A DNA stretch of 64,000 nucleotides from Alphaproteobacteria bacterium (GTDB taxonomy: Bacteria; Pseudomonadota; Alphaproteobacteria; Puniceispirillales; Puniceispirillaceae): the NCBI GenBank assembly GCA_016780775.1, contig JADHLI010000009.1:1-64000 (forward strand). Reading direction: 5' to 3'. A program made the position numbers and the translations under genes. The number at the start of each line of letters is the position of its first letter. Position 1 is the stretch's first letter. The notes below the pieces were generated by a model, which searched no databases, was not told the origin of the DNA, and saw nothing but the letters and a program-made list of their open reading frames with translations. Of the stretch, positions 10,080 through 19,768 are shown piece by piece.

Positions 10080-10492
10080 GCCAGAAAAATCTGCCAGATA
10101 GAGGGGATGCACCCTCATCTCACGCACCCTCATCTGACTTACTGGGAAAATTTCAATCGCCTTGGCATGCAGAGCTATTTGCGCTGACGCTATCCTTGCA
10201 TAAAGCCGGCCAGTTTAGCTGGCCAGAATGGACGCAATATTTGGGCAAGGCGCTGAGAGAAGAAAATGTTCCTGAGTTTGAATTTGCCAATAAAGATACC
10301 AATAAAGATGCCAATAAAGATGCCAGTGATGATGCAGGTGATGATGGGTATTATCACGCATGGCTTACAGCCCTTTGTACGCTTCTTTGCGATAAGCAAA
10401 TAACCTCAAACCACGAAATCGCAAAAATGAAGCATAGATGGGCGGAGGCCTATAGCCGTACCCCGCATGGCCAGCCTGTGTCTCTAGATTAA
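10076..10492 (+). CDS. Nitrile hydratase accessory (beta N-terminal-like) protein
   Basis: FQSPWHAELFALTLSLHKAGQFSWPEWTQYLGKALR resembles the NHase beta N-domain/accessory family. ATGA overlap with the beta gene. Confidence 0.8.
   Translation: MSQKNLPDRGDAPSSHAPSSDLLGKFQSPWHAELFALTLSLHKAGQFSWPEWTQYLGKALREENVPEFEFANKDTNKDANKDASDDAGDDGYYHAWLTALCTLLCDKQITSNHEIAKMKHRWAEAYSRTPHGQPVSLD
10109..10138. repeat. 15-bp tandem duplication in the NHase accessory gene
   Basis: gcaccctcatctcac/gcaccctcatctgac, encoding DAPSSHAPSSD. Confidence 0.9.
10286..10345. repeat. 12-bp in-frame tandem repeat (3 close + 2 degenerate copies) in the NHase accessory gene
   Basis: gccaataaagat/accaataaagat/gccaataaagat/gccagtgatgat/gcaggtgatgat encodes ANKDTNKDANKDASDDAGDD. 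Confidence 0.9.
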
Positions 10493-10524
10493 ACGTCTAT
10501 TTTTTAAAAGCTGCCTTTTTAACG

Positions 10525-10540
10525 TGTTTTGATTAAAACA
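10525..10540. promoter_or_regulatory. Inverted repeat TGTTTT-GATT-AAAACA upstream of zwf (possible operator)
   Basis: Perfect 6-bp arms with 4-nt centre in the gap before the Entner-Doudoroff gene run. Confidence 0.35.
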
Positions 10541-10599
10541 AGACAATTCGCCCTCTTTGTGCTAGAAACGCCCTAGTTTTTTAAACGCAATAATAGTTA

Positions 10600-12063
10600 G
10601 TGAAAATGCTAGAACAGATCCCCCAAAGCGCGGCAATACCAGACAGTGATTATGTGATATTTGGTGGCACAGGCGACCTTGCCTTGCGTAAAATTTTCCC
10701 AGCCCTTTTTTGGCGTTATATTGATGGTCAAATTGGCAAAAATTTCCGGCTAATAGCAACCTCCCGCAAGCCAATTGAGGTGCCAGAATTTGCTGAAAAG
10801 CTAAAACCATTTTGTGGGGATGCTTTATCAACCACCGAGAATGCTGATGTAGTTTGGCAGGAATTTATCCAGCTTGTTACCATCCAGATAGTGGATATTG
10901 CCTCAGGAGATGGGGCAGAAGAGATGGCCAGTTTTCTGATGAAGGGTGCGAGCAAGGATAGGCCGTTAATTTTCTATCTTGCTGTCGCTCCTGCCTTGTT
11001 TGGACCAAGTTGCCAGCTTTTGGAGAAAGTTAAGCTAATCTTGCCACAGAGCCGGTTGGTGGTGGAAAAACCACTTGGCCATGATTACGCATCAGCTGAA
11101 AAAATCAGTCAGGAAATCCGCTCTGTTTTCAGTGAAGATCAAATCTACCGAATTGACCATTATTTGGGTAAAGAGACGGTTCAAAACTTGATGGCATTGC
11201 GCTTTGCGAATGTCATTTTTGAAAGTCAGTGGAATAATAACGCGATTGATCATGTACAAATCACCGTTGCGGAAACCGTTGGGGTGGGGCAGCGCGCTAG
11301 CTATTATGATGAAAGCGGCGCGTTGCGTGACATGGTACAGAACCATATCTTGCAACTGGTCTGTCTGGTGGCGATGGAGCCCCCTTCGCATTTTGATGCT
11401 AATCAGGTTCGTGATGAAAAATTACGTGTTCTAAAGGCGCTTCGCCCGTTGCAGGCAGAAGATATTATGCGTGGTCAATATCAGGAATATGAAGGGGAAA
11501 TTGGTGGCCGCTCGGATACAGAAACCTATGTTGCGTTAAAACTGGGCATTGAAAATTGGCGCTGGGCAGGCGTGCCATTTTATGTGCGCACTGGCAAGAA
11601 GCTAGCGATGCGTGCAAGCGAGATCGTCATTACGTTCAAGAAAAAGCCGCATGATATTTTTGCTAATGGCAAAGAGGCAAATTCAAAAGATGACCTGCCA
11701 AACCGGCTGGTGATAAGGCTGCAACCTCAAGAAGGGTTGCGTTTGCAACTAATCTCAAAAGAGCCAGGACCAGGGGGCATGCGTCTATTCCCGTCAGAGC
11801 TTAATCTGTCCTTTGACAATACCTTTGAGGCACGCTTGCCAGATGCGTATGAACGGCTATTGATGGATACTGCTCGAGGCAATCAGACTTTGTTTATGCG
11901 CCATGATGAAGTGCTGGCTGCTTGGGCCTTTGTTGACCCCGTCATTGCATTAGCCCGCCAGACCCCGCCAAGCTTGTATCGTGCGGGCACTTTTGGCCCA
12001 GAAGATAATTTCTTTGATGAGGGTAAGGATAGCTGGCTAAACCCAAGAGAGGATGAAAGCTGA
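10600..12063 (+). CDS. zwf: Glucose-6-phosphate 1-dehydrogenase
   Basis: IFGGTGDLALRKIFPALF and RIDHYLGKETVQNLMALRFAN active-site motif. Confidence 0.97.
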   Translation: MKMLEQIPQSAAIPDSDYVIFGGTGDLALRKIFPALFWRYIDGQIGKNFRLIATSRKPIEVPEFAEKLKPFCGDALSTTENADVVWQEFIQLVTIQIVDIASGDGAEEMASFLMKGASKDRPLIFYLAVAPALFGPSCQLLEKVKLILPQSRLVVEKPLGHDYASAEKISQEIRSVFSEDQIYRIDHYLGKETVQNLMALRFANVIFESQWNNNAIDHVQITVAETVGVGQRASYYDESGALRDMVQNHILQLVCLVAMEPPSHFDANQVRDEKLRVLKALRPLQAEDIMRGQYQEYEGEIGGRSDTETYVALKLGIENWRWAGVPFYVRTGKKLAMRASEIVITFKKKPHDIFANGKEANSKDDLPNRLVIRLQPQEGLRLQLISKEPGPGGMRLFPSELNLSFDNTFEARLPDAYERLLMDTARGNQTLFMRHDEVLAAWAFVDPVIALARQTPPSLYRAGTFGPEDNFFDEGKDSWLNPREDES

Positions 12064-12091
12064 GATGTTTTTTAAACAGACCAGCTTTTAA

Positions 12092-12754
12092 GTGAACTCT
12101 GCCATGATAGATACACAAAATGAAACATCTAGCCAGCGCATAGCTCAGGCTATTGCCGCGCGTCTGGAAAAAGCAATAGAGGGTGGCGGCAAAGCAAGCC
12201 TTGTTGTTTGCGGCGGCTCTAGCCCTTTGGGTGTTTTTGACGCGCTTTCAAAAATACAGATTAACTGGGAGGCGGTACATATCACGCTGGCAGATGATCG
12301 GCTGGTAGAGGCTGGCAATATGCATAGCAATATCAAGCTGGTATCAGAGCATTTGTTAATTGGTCATGCGGCGGCGGCTAAATTTAGCGCGCTTCAGGAT
12401 TTGGATGCGGGTGCTGAAATGCCTTTTGATGTGGTGTTATTAGGTATGGGGCCTGATGGGCATATTGCCTCACTCTTTCCAGATATGCTCGATAATGCTG
12501 ATGCGTTTAGCTTGCGTGCGCCGCCGCAAATTCTTACTACGGATGCTAAGGGCAATCCGCTCTTGCCGCGTATTACCATGAATTTAGCGATGCTAACAAA
12601 TTGCCAGGCTTTGTTATTGCTGGTTAAGGGCGCTGAGAAAAAAGCATTGATAGATGAGGTGCGCGGTGAAGCTACGGCTGCCCCGCAGCGCTATCCGGTG
12701 GGCATGCTTTTGGCACAAAGCAAAAAAGCCGTGCAACTATGTATTTTAGATTAA
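12092..12754 (+). CDS. pgl: 6-phosphogluconolactonase
   Basis: VCGGSSPLGVFDAL, LADDRLV and LLGMGPDGHIASLFP. Between zwf and edd. ATG at 12104 is an alternative start. Confidence 0.95.
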   Translation: MNSAMIDTQNETSSQRIAQAIAARLEKAIEGGGKASLVVCGGSSPLGVFDALSKIQINWEAVHITLADDRLVEAGNMHSNIKLVSEHLLIGHAAAAKFSALQDLDAGAEMPFDVVLLGMGPDGHIASLFPDMLDNADAFSLRAPPQILTTDAKGNPLLPRITMNLAMLTNCQALLLLVKGAEKKALIDEVRGEATAAPQRYPVGMLLAQSKKAVQLCILD

Positions 12755-12775
12755 CCCCCTTTTATAGAGGAAAGC

Positions 12776-14623
12776 ATGAAGCCGTTGCAAAAGAAGCCAT
12801 TGCACAAAAAAATACAGCAAGTTCTGGAGCGGGTGCGCAAACGCTCCGCTGCTAGCCGTTCTGCCTATCTTGCAGATATACAAGTGATGCATACTGCTCC
12901 TGACTCTGACAGACGGTCTGTGTCCTGCTCTAATATGGCGCATGTCGCTGCTGCTGCTGGGCAAGACCAAGATGAATTACTAAGCCAGTCAGAGGCGTTA
13001 AAGCCTAATATTGCTATCATCACTGCCTATAATGATATGCTTTCTGCACATCAGCCTTTTGAAAATTATCCAGCGCTTATCCGGGCTGCAGCCAGAGAGG
13101 CGGGTGCTACGGCACAGGTGGCCGGGGGTGTGCCTGCTATGTGTGATGGGGTTACCCAAGGCCGGCCGGGTATGGAGCTGTCTTTGTTCAGCCGCGATAT
13201 CATTGCCATGTCAACAGCTGTTGGCCTGTCGCACAATGTTTATGATGCCGCTTTATGTCTTGGTGTTTGTGATAAAATTGTTCCAGGTTTGGTGATGGGC
13301 GCACTATCCTTTGGTCATTTGCCAGTAATTTTCGTCCCAGCAGGGCCAATGGAATCTGGCCTGCCAAATGCTGAAAAGGCACAAATCCGCAAGGCTTTTG
13401 CCAGAGGCGAGATAGGGCGTGATGAGCTCTTGAAAGCAGAAAGTGCAGCGTATCATGCGGCGGGCACTTGCACGTTTTATGGTACCGCAAATTCCAATCA
13501 GATGTTGATGGAAATTATGGGATTGCATCTTCCTGGTTCGGCTTTTGTGCACCCGCATAGTGATTTGCGCCATGCCATGACAGCAAAGGCGGTACATCAG
13601 GCGGTCGCTATTCATCGTCGTTCTGACCAGCCGCGACCACTCGGCCAGCTTTTGGATGAGCGTTCTTTTATCAACGCGATTATTGGTTTGCATGCAACAG
13701 GTGGCTCGACCAACCATACACTGCATCTGCCAGCGATGGCAGCGGCAGCAGGCATTGATTTGCGTTGGGAGGATTTTGCTGATCTTTCAGATATTATTCC
13801 GCTATTGGCGCGGGTCTATCCAAATGGCAAAGCAGATGTAAATCAGTTTCATGCTGCGGGCGGTATCGGTTTTGTAATGCGCAATTTACTTGAAGAAGGG
13901 TTGCTAGATGGGAGTGCGGCCTCCATCTATGGCGAAAGTCTGGCAGATTGTGCAATAGAGCCTATTTTGGCAGGTAATGATATTGATTGGCGCACGGCGC
14001 CTGAGGTGTCAGCCGATGAAGAGATTTTACGCCCTGCAAGTCGCCCACATGCCAAAACAGGTGGCCTGAAAATGCTGTCTGGCAATATCGGGCGGGCAGT
14101 AATTAAAATTTCAGCAGTAGAGGAAAGCCGGCATATTATCAAAGCCCCAGCAGTAGTTTTTGAAAATGAAGCTGGTGTAAAGCAGGCCTTTGCAGAAGGT
14201 ATGCTAGATAAAGATTGTATTGTTGTTGTCCGCGCTCAAGGTCCGCGTGCCTGCGGCATGCCAGAATTGCATAGCTTGACCCCGCTTCTGTCCACCCTTC
14301 AAGATAAGGGCTTTAAGGTTGCGCTGGTCACAGATGGCCGGATGTCTGGTGCGTCAGGGAATGTGCCAGCAGCTATTCATCTCTGCCCCGAAGCCGTGGC
14401 AGGCGGTCCGATTGGGCAGATAGCGCAGGGTGATATTATCACCCTTGATGCTGTTACAGGCGAGCTAAGTGTCGATGCAGATCTGTCTGCACGGCCTGTT
14501 AAGACAGATTTTGTGCTGAATAATAGCGGATTTGGACGTTCATTAATGTCGGCTATGCGAAATAGCGCCGGCGATGCAGAACAAGGTGGGGGCTTAACAG
14601 TGCTAGGCCAAATATCTAGCTAG
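12776..14623 (+). CDS. edd: Phosphogluconate dehydratase
   Basis: 615-aa IlvD/Edd family: GGVPAMCDGVTQGRPGMELSLFSRDIIAMSTAVGLSH, CTFYGTANSNQMLMEIMGLHLPG, VTDGRMSGASG. Confidence 0.96.
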   Translation: MKPLQKKPLHKKIQQVLERVRKRSAASRSAYLADIQVMHTAPDSDRRSVSCSNMAHVAAAAGQDQDELLSQSEALKPNIAIITAYNDMLSAHQPFENYPALIRAAAREAGATAQVAGGVPAMCDGVTQGRPGMELSLFSRDIIAMSTAVGLSHNVYDAALCLGVCDKIVPGLVMGALSFGHLPVIFVPAGPMESGLPNAEKAQIRKAFARGEIGRDELLKAESAAYHAAGTCTFYGTANSNQMLMEIMGLHLPGSAFVHPHSDLRHAMTAKAVHQAVAIHRRSDQPRPLGQLLDERSFINAIIGLHATGGSTNHTLHLPAMAAAAGIDLRWEDFADLSDIIPLLARVYPNGKADVNQFHAAGGIGFVMRNLLEEGLLDGSAASIYGESLADCAIEPILAGNDIDWRTAPEVSADEEILRPASRPHAKTGGLKMLSGNIGRAVIKISAVEESRHIIKAPAVVFENEAGVKQAFAEGMLDKDCIVVVRAQGPRACGMPELHSLTPLLSTLQDKGFKVALVTDGRMSGASGNVPAAIHLCPEAVAGGPIGQIAQGDIITLDAVTGELSVDADLSARPVKTDFVLNNSGFGRSLMSAMRNSAGDAEQGGGLTVLGQISS

Positions 14624-14641
14624 AATACATGGGGAGGCTTA

Positions 14642-15274
14642 ATGAATATTCAAGATATTATTGCAGCTGGGCGGGTAATGCCGGTCATTGTCATCGATAA
14701 AGCTAGCGACGCTGTTGCGCTTGGCAATGCATTGCTAGAGGGCGGCATTAAAACTGCTGAGGTAACGCTGCGTACGCCAGAAGCGCTAGAGGCGATAGAG
14801 GCAATGGCAAAAGCCTGCCCTGATTTACTGGTGGGTGCAGGCACTGTGATGAGCGCTGAAAATGCAGCGCGCGTGCGCGATGCAGGCGGGTGTTTCGCGG
14901 TTAGTCCGGGCGCTACGGATGCGTTGATAAAAGGCTGTGAGGCGGTAAGCCTGCCCTTATTACCAGGGGCAAGCACTGTATCTGAGATGATGGCACTTGG
15001 TGAGAAAGGTTTTTCAGTTTTGAAATTCTTCCCTGCCACAGCTGCAGGCGGGCTAAACTTTATCAAAGCGCTTATTAGCCCGTTGCCGCAATTTACGTTC
15101 TGCCCAACTGGCGGTATTATACTTGCTACCGCACCAGACTGGCTGGCACTTGATAATATTCCATGTCTGGGTGGCAGCTGGGTTGCCCCACAAAAGTTGA
15201 TAGCTCAACAAGATTTCAAGGCTATTGCGGAAAATGCACGTGCGGCTTCGCAGTTGGGGCAAGAAGAAATTTAA
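14642..15274 (+). CDS. eda: KDPG/KHG aldolase
   Basis: AGRVMPVIVIDKASDAVALGNALLEGGIKTAEVTLRTPEALEAI, VGAGTVMS, KFFPATAAGG, FCPTGGI. Confidence 0.96.
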   Translation: MNIQDIIAAGRVMPVIVIDKASDAVALGNALLEGGIKTAEVTLRTPEALEAIEAMAKACPDLLVGAGTVMSAENAARVRDAGGCFAVSPGATDALIKGCEAVSLPLLPGASTVSEMMALGEKGFSVLKFFPATAAGGLNFIKALISPLPQFTFCPTGGIILATAPDWLALDNIPCLGGSWVAPQKLIAQQDFKAIAENARAASQLGQEEI

Positions 15275-15327
15275 GAAAAAAAACTTAAAGAAGAAAGCCA
15301 GAGACTGGCTATGGAAAGAAAGAAGCT

Positions 15328-16839
15328 ATGTCAGATAAAAATGAGATAGAAATTCACAGCGCGCTAGAAGCTGCTGCCGCCAGACTTGCAGGTGCCAGCC
15401 TGTCTAAGCTGATGCGTGCGCCAAACCGCGATAATTTTATTTTTAGCTTTGAAGATTTGCAAGCTGATTGCACCCGCCAGCCTATGGATAGCGAGGTGAT
15501 GTCTTTATTGATAGCGTTGGCGCAGAAGCGCGGACTAAAGGCGCGGCTAGAGGAGATGTTTTCTGGTGCGGCGGTTAATCTAACAGAAGGCAGGCCTGTT
15601 GTGCATTGTGACTTGCGCAACCCTGAGCGTGGGCAGTCTGATGAATATAGGCGTCTATGCGCCTATGCAGAGAGGGTGCGCGGCACGGGCGATATTACTG
15701 CGATTGTGAATTTGGGCATAGGCGGTTCTGATCTGGGTCCGGCGATGGTGGCAGGCGCGCTTGCTGGCTATCATGATGGGCCAGAATGCTATTATGTTGG
15801 CAATATCTGCCCTAGTGACTTGCATGATGTGCTGGCAAAATGTGAGCCGGGTAAAACGCTATTTATTGTTACTTCAAAGACCTTTACTACAGCTGAAACT
15901 CTTGCCAATGCTGGGCTTGCAAAAAGCTGGCTAGAAGATAATGGGGTTGCGCCAAGCACGGCAATGGCAGTGGTGACAGCGTATGATATGCGCGCCCGTG
16001 ACTGGGGTATCCCTGACGCACAGATTTTTTCCTTTGCTGAAGGGGTAGGTGGGCGCTATTCGCTATGGTCTGCGGTTGGCCTGTCAGTGATGATAGCTAT
16101 CGGCAGTAAGAATTTCTCAGAAATGCTGGCTGGTGCTCATGCTATGGACAGGCATGTAAGGGAAGCTGATTTTGGCCAGAATTTAGGCGTCATTATGGGG
16201 CTGTTGCGTGTCTGGCATCGCAGTTATTTAAAGGCTTCTACGTATGGATTGATGCCTTATGACCAGCGCTTATCGCGCTTGCCTGCATGGGCGCAGCAGC
16301 TGGAAATGGAAAGTAACGGCAAGCAGGTGAACCGTGCTGGTCAGCCTTTGGATGCGCCAGCTGGCCCTTTGATTTGGGGTGAGCCTGGCACCAATAGCCA
16401 GCATAGCTTTTTTCAATGGTTGCATCAGGGTGTTGATGTCACACCTATTGATATTCTGATTGCTCTGCAACCAGCAGAAGGGCTGGAAGATGCAAAATGG
16501 CAGGCTAGCCATAGGATGCTGGCTATTAATGCGGTTGCTCAAGCAGAAGCCTTAGCGCTTGGCTCGGAAAATACGTCTGAGCCGCATCGTCATTTTCCAG
16601 GTAATAGGCCATCACTTTTGCTAAGTTGGGATAAAACGACCCCCTATGCATTAGGGCGCTTGCTGGCATTATATGAACATATTACGGTGGTCTCAGGGTT
16701 TATCTGGGACGTGAACAGTTTTGATCAGTGGGGCGTAGAACTTGGCAAGCAGATGGCAAATAGCTTGCAATCTGATGCTGACCTAAGCCAGTTTAGCCCT
16801 GCTGCCAGAGCTTTTATTAACAGGCTGAAGCAAAGTTAA
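15328..16839 (+). CDS. pgi: Glucose-6-phosphate isomerase
   Basis: VNLGIGGSDLGPAMV, TSKTFTTAET, GGRYSLWSAVGLS, GEPGTNSQHSFFQWLHQG. Confidence 0.97.
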   Translation: MSDKNEIEIHSALEAAAARLAGASLSKLMRAPNRDNFIFSFEDLQADCTRQPMDSEVMSLLIALAQKRGLKARLEEMFSGAAVNLTEGRPVVHCDLRNPERGQSDEYRRLCAYAERVRGTGDITAIVNLGIGGSDLGPAMVAGALAGYHDGPECYYVGNICPSDLHDVLAKCEPGKTLFIVTSKTFTTAETLANAGLAKSWLEDNGVAPSTAMAVVTAYDMRARDWGIPDAQIFSFAEGVGGRYSLWSAVGLSVMIAIGSKNFSEMLAGAHAMDRHVREADFGQNLGVIMGLLRVWHRSYLKASTYGLMPYDQRLSRLPAWAQQLEMESNGKQVNRAGQPLDAPAGPLIWGEPGTNSQHSFFQWLHQGVDVTPIDILIALQPAEGLEDAKWQASHRMLAINAVAQAEALALGSENTSEPHRHFPGNRPSLLLSWDKTTPYALGRLLALYEHITVVSGFIWDVNSFDQWGVELGKQMANSLQSDADLSQFSPAARAFINRLKQS

Positions 16840-16864
16840 ACATATTTAAAATAAGGGGATAGTT

Positions 16865-18139
16865 ATGTATCTGGGATGTATAGGTGATGATTTTACAGGT
16901 TCTAGCGATCTTGGAAATACGCTCACCAAAGCTGGCATGCATGTGGTTCAATATTCAGGTATTCCAGATACACCAGCTGCTGCGGATGTGGAAGCCGGTA
17001 TTGTCGCGCTGAAATCGCGTTCTATTCCGGCTGAAGAGGCGATTGCACAATCGCTTGCCGCGCTTGACTGGCTGCAAGCGCAAGGCTGTGAGCAATTCTT
17101 CTTCAAATATTGTTCAACCTTTGATTCGACCCCCCAAGGTAATATTGGTCAGGTGGCAATGGCACTAGCAGAAAGGCTATCAGCAAAGCAGGTAATTTTC
17201 TGCCCAGCCTTTCCAACCACTGGCCGGTCCATTTATCAAGGGCATTTGTTTGTTGGTCAGCAATTGCTGTCGGATAGTCCATTAAAAGACCATCCCCTAA
17301 ACCCGATGACAGAATCTGATTTGCGTAAATGGCTTGCTCTGCAAACTGGAACAGTAATTGGTCATGTGGCTTATGAAGATGTGCGGCAAGGCGATAGCCA
17401 AGTACGCCAGAAAATGGCTGATGAGGCAGCAGCCGGCAGAAACTATATGATTGTGGATGCCATTAATGATGAAGATTTGATGGTTGTGGGCAAGGCGTTG
17501 AAATCACAGCCTCTGGTTACAGGTGGATCTGGGATTGCCATTGGCCTGCCGCAAAATTTTGACGCTTTAGCTCAGGGCAAAAATAGCGCACAGAGCTGGA
17601 CAGGTGAGGATGGAAAATGTGTGGCCATTTGCGGTTCTTGTGCGGCAGCTACCCGCGCTCAGATAGCAGCCCATAAGGCAGCTGGGCAGCCGGTATTAGC
17701 CCTAGATAGTGCAGCGGTTATTAAAGGCGAGTTTGGTATATCAGATGCGTTGGCATGGGCAGCAGAAGCATTGGAGGCAAACCCTGATGCTGTGCCGCTG
17801 ATATATAGTTCTGCAGAGCCAGAAGAGGTGCGCAAAATTCAAGAAGCGTTTGGACGCGAGCTTGCCGCCGAAGCGTTTGAGAGTTTCTTTGGCGCGCTGG
17901 CTGTTGCAGTGGTCAATGATATGGCTAGCCGGCTGATAGTCGCTGGCGGCGAGACATCTGGCGCAGTCGTTGAAGCGCTTCGTTTGCCGGCACTAATTAT
18001 TGGACCGGAGATTGATCCGGGCGTGCCTGCCTTACGCGGTGGTCCCTCCCTCACCCTTGCCCTAAAGAGCGGTAATTTCGGAGCAGAGGATTTCTTCCTT
18101 AAGGCAGCAGATTGCCTTGCTGGAAAAATAGACAGATAG
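16865..18139 (+). CDS. otnK: Four-carbon acid sugar kinase (OtnK-like 3-oxo-tetronate kinase)
   Basis: CIGDDFTGSSDLGNTLTKAGM, FKYCSTFDSTPQGNIG, VAGGETSGAVVEAL. Confidence 0.9.
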   Translation: MYLGCIGDDFTGSSDLGNTLTKAGMHVVQYSGIPDTPAAADVEAGIVALKSRSIPAEEAIAQSLAALDWLQAQGCEQFFFKYCSTFDSTPQGNIGQVAMALAERLSAKQVIFCPAFPTTGRSIYQGHLFVGQQLLSDSPLKDHPLNPMTESDLRKWLALQTGTVIGHVAYEDVRQGDSQVRQKMADEAAAGRNYMIVDAINDEDLMVVGKALKSQPLVTGGSGIAIGLPQNFDALAQGKNSAQSWTGEDGKCVAICGSCAAATRAQIAAHKAAGQPVLALDSAAVIKGEFGISDALAWAAEALEANPDAVPLIYSSAEPEEVRKIQEAFGRELAAEAFESFFGALAVAVVNDMASRLIVAGGETSGAVVEALRLPALIIGPEIDPGVPALRGGPSLTLALKSGNFGAEDFFLKAADCLAGKIDR

Positions 18140-18162
18140 GCTAGCCGGCGAAAGGTAGCGCG

Positions 18163-18807
18163 ATGAGTAATGCAAAGACACGTGAGCAAATCTGCATGCT
18201 GGCAAAGTCCATGTTTGATCGCGGCCTGACCGCAGGGGCAAGTGGCAATATTTCTGTCCGTTTGGATGATAACAGCTTATTGGTGACCCCTACTGGTGCG
18301 TGTTTTGGCCGTCTTGATCCTGGCCAGCTTTCGCATATCAGCAATTCTGGACAGCAGCTATCTGGGGATGCCCCAACTAAGGAAATATCGCTTCATAGCG
18401 CCTTTTATGAAAGCCGCCAGAATACGGGTGCGGTGGTGCATTTACATTCCAGCCATTCCGTTGCGCTATCTATGGTTACCCCACAAGATGGCACGCCTTT
18501 CCTGCCGCCACTCACTGCCTATTCTGTGATGCGGCTTGGTAAGGTGGAATTGCTGCCTTATTTCCGGCCGGGCGATCCAGCAATGGGAGATGCGGTGCGC
18601 TCGCTTGCTGGTAAACGTTCTGCTGTCATGTTGGCTAGTCATGGGCCAGTTGTTGCTGGGCTAGAGTTAGAAGCTGCGGTATTTGCTATTGAAGAATTAG
18701 AAGAGACCGCTAAGTTATGTCTATTGCTCAGGGGGATGAAACCCACTATGTTGGATGATGCCCAAATCAAAGACCTTGCCACTCATTTCAAAATTGAATG
18801 GGACTAG
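18163..18807 (+). CDS. otnC: Class II aldolase family protein (OtnC-like 3-oxo-tetronate 4-phosphate decarboxylase)
   Basis: MFDRGLTAGASGNISVRLDDNSLLVTPTGACFGRL, VVHLHSSHSVALS. Next to OtnK. Confidence 0.87.
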   Translation: MSNAKTREQICMLAKSMFDRGLTAGASGNISVRLDDNSLLVTPTGACFGRLDPGQLSHISNSGQQLSGDAPTKEISLHSAFYESRQNTGAVVHLHSSHSVALSMVTPQDGTPFLPPLTAYSVMRLGKVELLPYFRPGDPAMGDAVRSLAGKRSAVMLASHGPVVAGLELEAAVFAIEELEETAKLCLLLRGMKPTMLDDAQIKDLATHFKIEWD

Positions 18808-18843
18808 CATAGGCACATAACTGCCCTTCAGGAAAAAACATCT

Positions 18844-19764
18844 ATGGAAAAAATGATTTCAGTGCAGGGCCTATCCAAGGTATATGCATCTGGTAATATT
18901 GCGCTGGATAAGGTTGATCTTGAGATCAAAAAGGGCGAAATCCTTGCTTTATTAGGGCCAAATGGTGCTGGTAAAACGACCCTAATTTCGATGATTTGCG
19001 GGTTGGTAAATCCCAGTGCTGGCAGTGTCAGTGTGGATGGATATGATATTCTAACAGAATACCGCGCCGCACGCCGGCTTATTGGGTTGGTGCCGCAAGA
19101 AGTAGCGCTAGAGCCGTTTGAGAAAGTCATCAATACCGTGCAGTTCTCGCGCGGTCTGTTTGGTTTTGCTCCTAACAATGCCTATATCGAAGCAGTGTTG
19201 AAAAAGCTGTCCTTGTGGGATAAGCGCAATACCCCGATTAAAGAGCTGTCTGGGGGTATGAAAAGGCGGGTGCTGATCGCCAAAGCACTAAGCCATGAGC
19301 CGCGGGTGCTGTTTTTGGATGAACCAACGGCCGGTGTGGATGTCGAATTACGCAAAGATATGTGGCAAATTGTCGAAGAGCTAAAAGCGGATGGTGTGAC
19401 GATTGTCCTGACCACCCATTATATTGAAGAGGCTGAAGCCCTTGCTGATAGGGTGGGGGTTATCTCGCATGGCCGGATTTTATTGGTTGAAAATAAAGAC
19501 CAGCTGATGCACCAAATGGGCACTAAAGAGCTGACTATTCATTTACAACAACCTGTCGAGAAGCTGCCAGATGCGCTGGCAGGATATGCGCTGCGCCTTG
19601 CAGCTGATAAACAAAGCGTGATTTACAGCTATGATACCAACGCAGAGCGCACCGGCATTACTGGCTTACTAGCAGACCTCTCTGGTGCTGGGTTGTTGCT
19701 GCGTGACTTGCAAACCTCGCAAAGTTCTCTGGAAGATATCTTTGTTGATTTGGTAAAGGATTAA
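18844..19764 (+). CDS. ABC transporter ATP-binding protein (YadG-like)
   Basis: Walker [10 protein letters not shown], signature LSGGMKRR, Walker [13 protein letters not shown]. Confidence 0.92.
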   Translation: MEKMISVQGLSKVYASGNIALDKVDLEIKKGEILALLGPNGAGKTTLISMICGLVNPSAGSVSVDGYDILTEYRAARRLIGLVPQEVALEPFEKVINTVQFSRGLFGFAPNNAYIEAVLKKLSLWDKRNTPIKELSGGMKRRVLIAKALSHEPRVLFLDEPTAGVDVELRKDMWQIVEELKADGVTIVLTTHYIEEAEALADRVGVISHGRILLVENKDQLMHQMGTKELTIHLQQPVEKLPDALAGYALRLAADKQSVIYSYDTNAERTGITGLLADLSGAGLLLRDLQTSQSSLEDIFVDLVKD

Positions 19765-19768
19765 GCAG

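Noticed and set aside
10076-10492. Frameshifted or split beta subunit of nitrile hydratase
   Set aside because: The upstream beta ORF already has both N- and C-terminal domains, so the 138-aa product is better explained as the separate accessory protein.
8690-10492. Thiocyanate hydrolase instead of nitrile hydratase
   Set aside because: SCNase splits the beta-like part into two subunits; here one full-length beta ORF is present, and an amidase lies adjacent.
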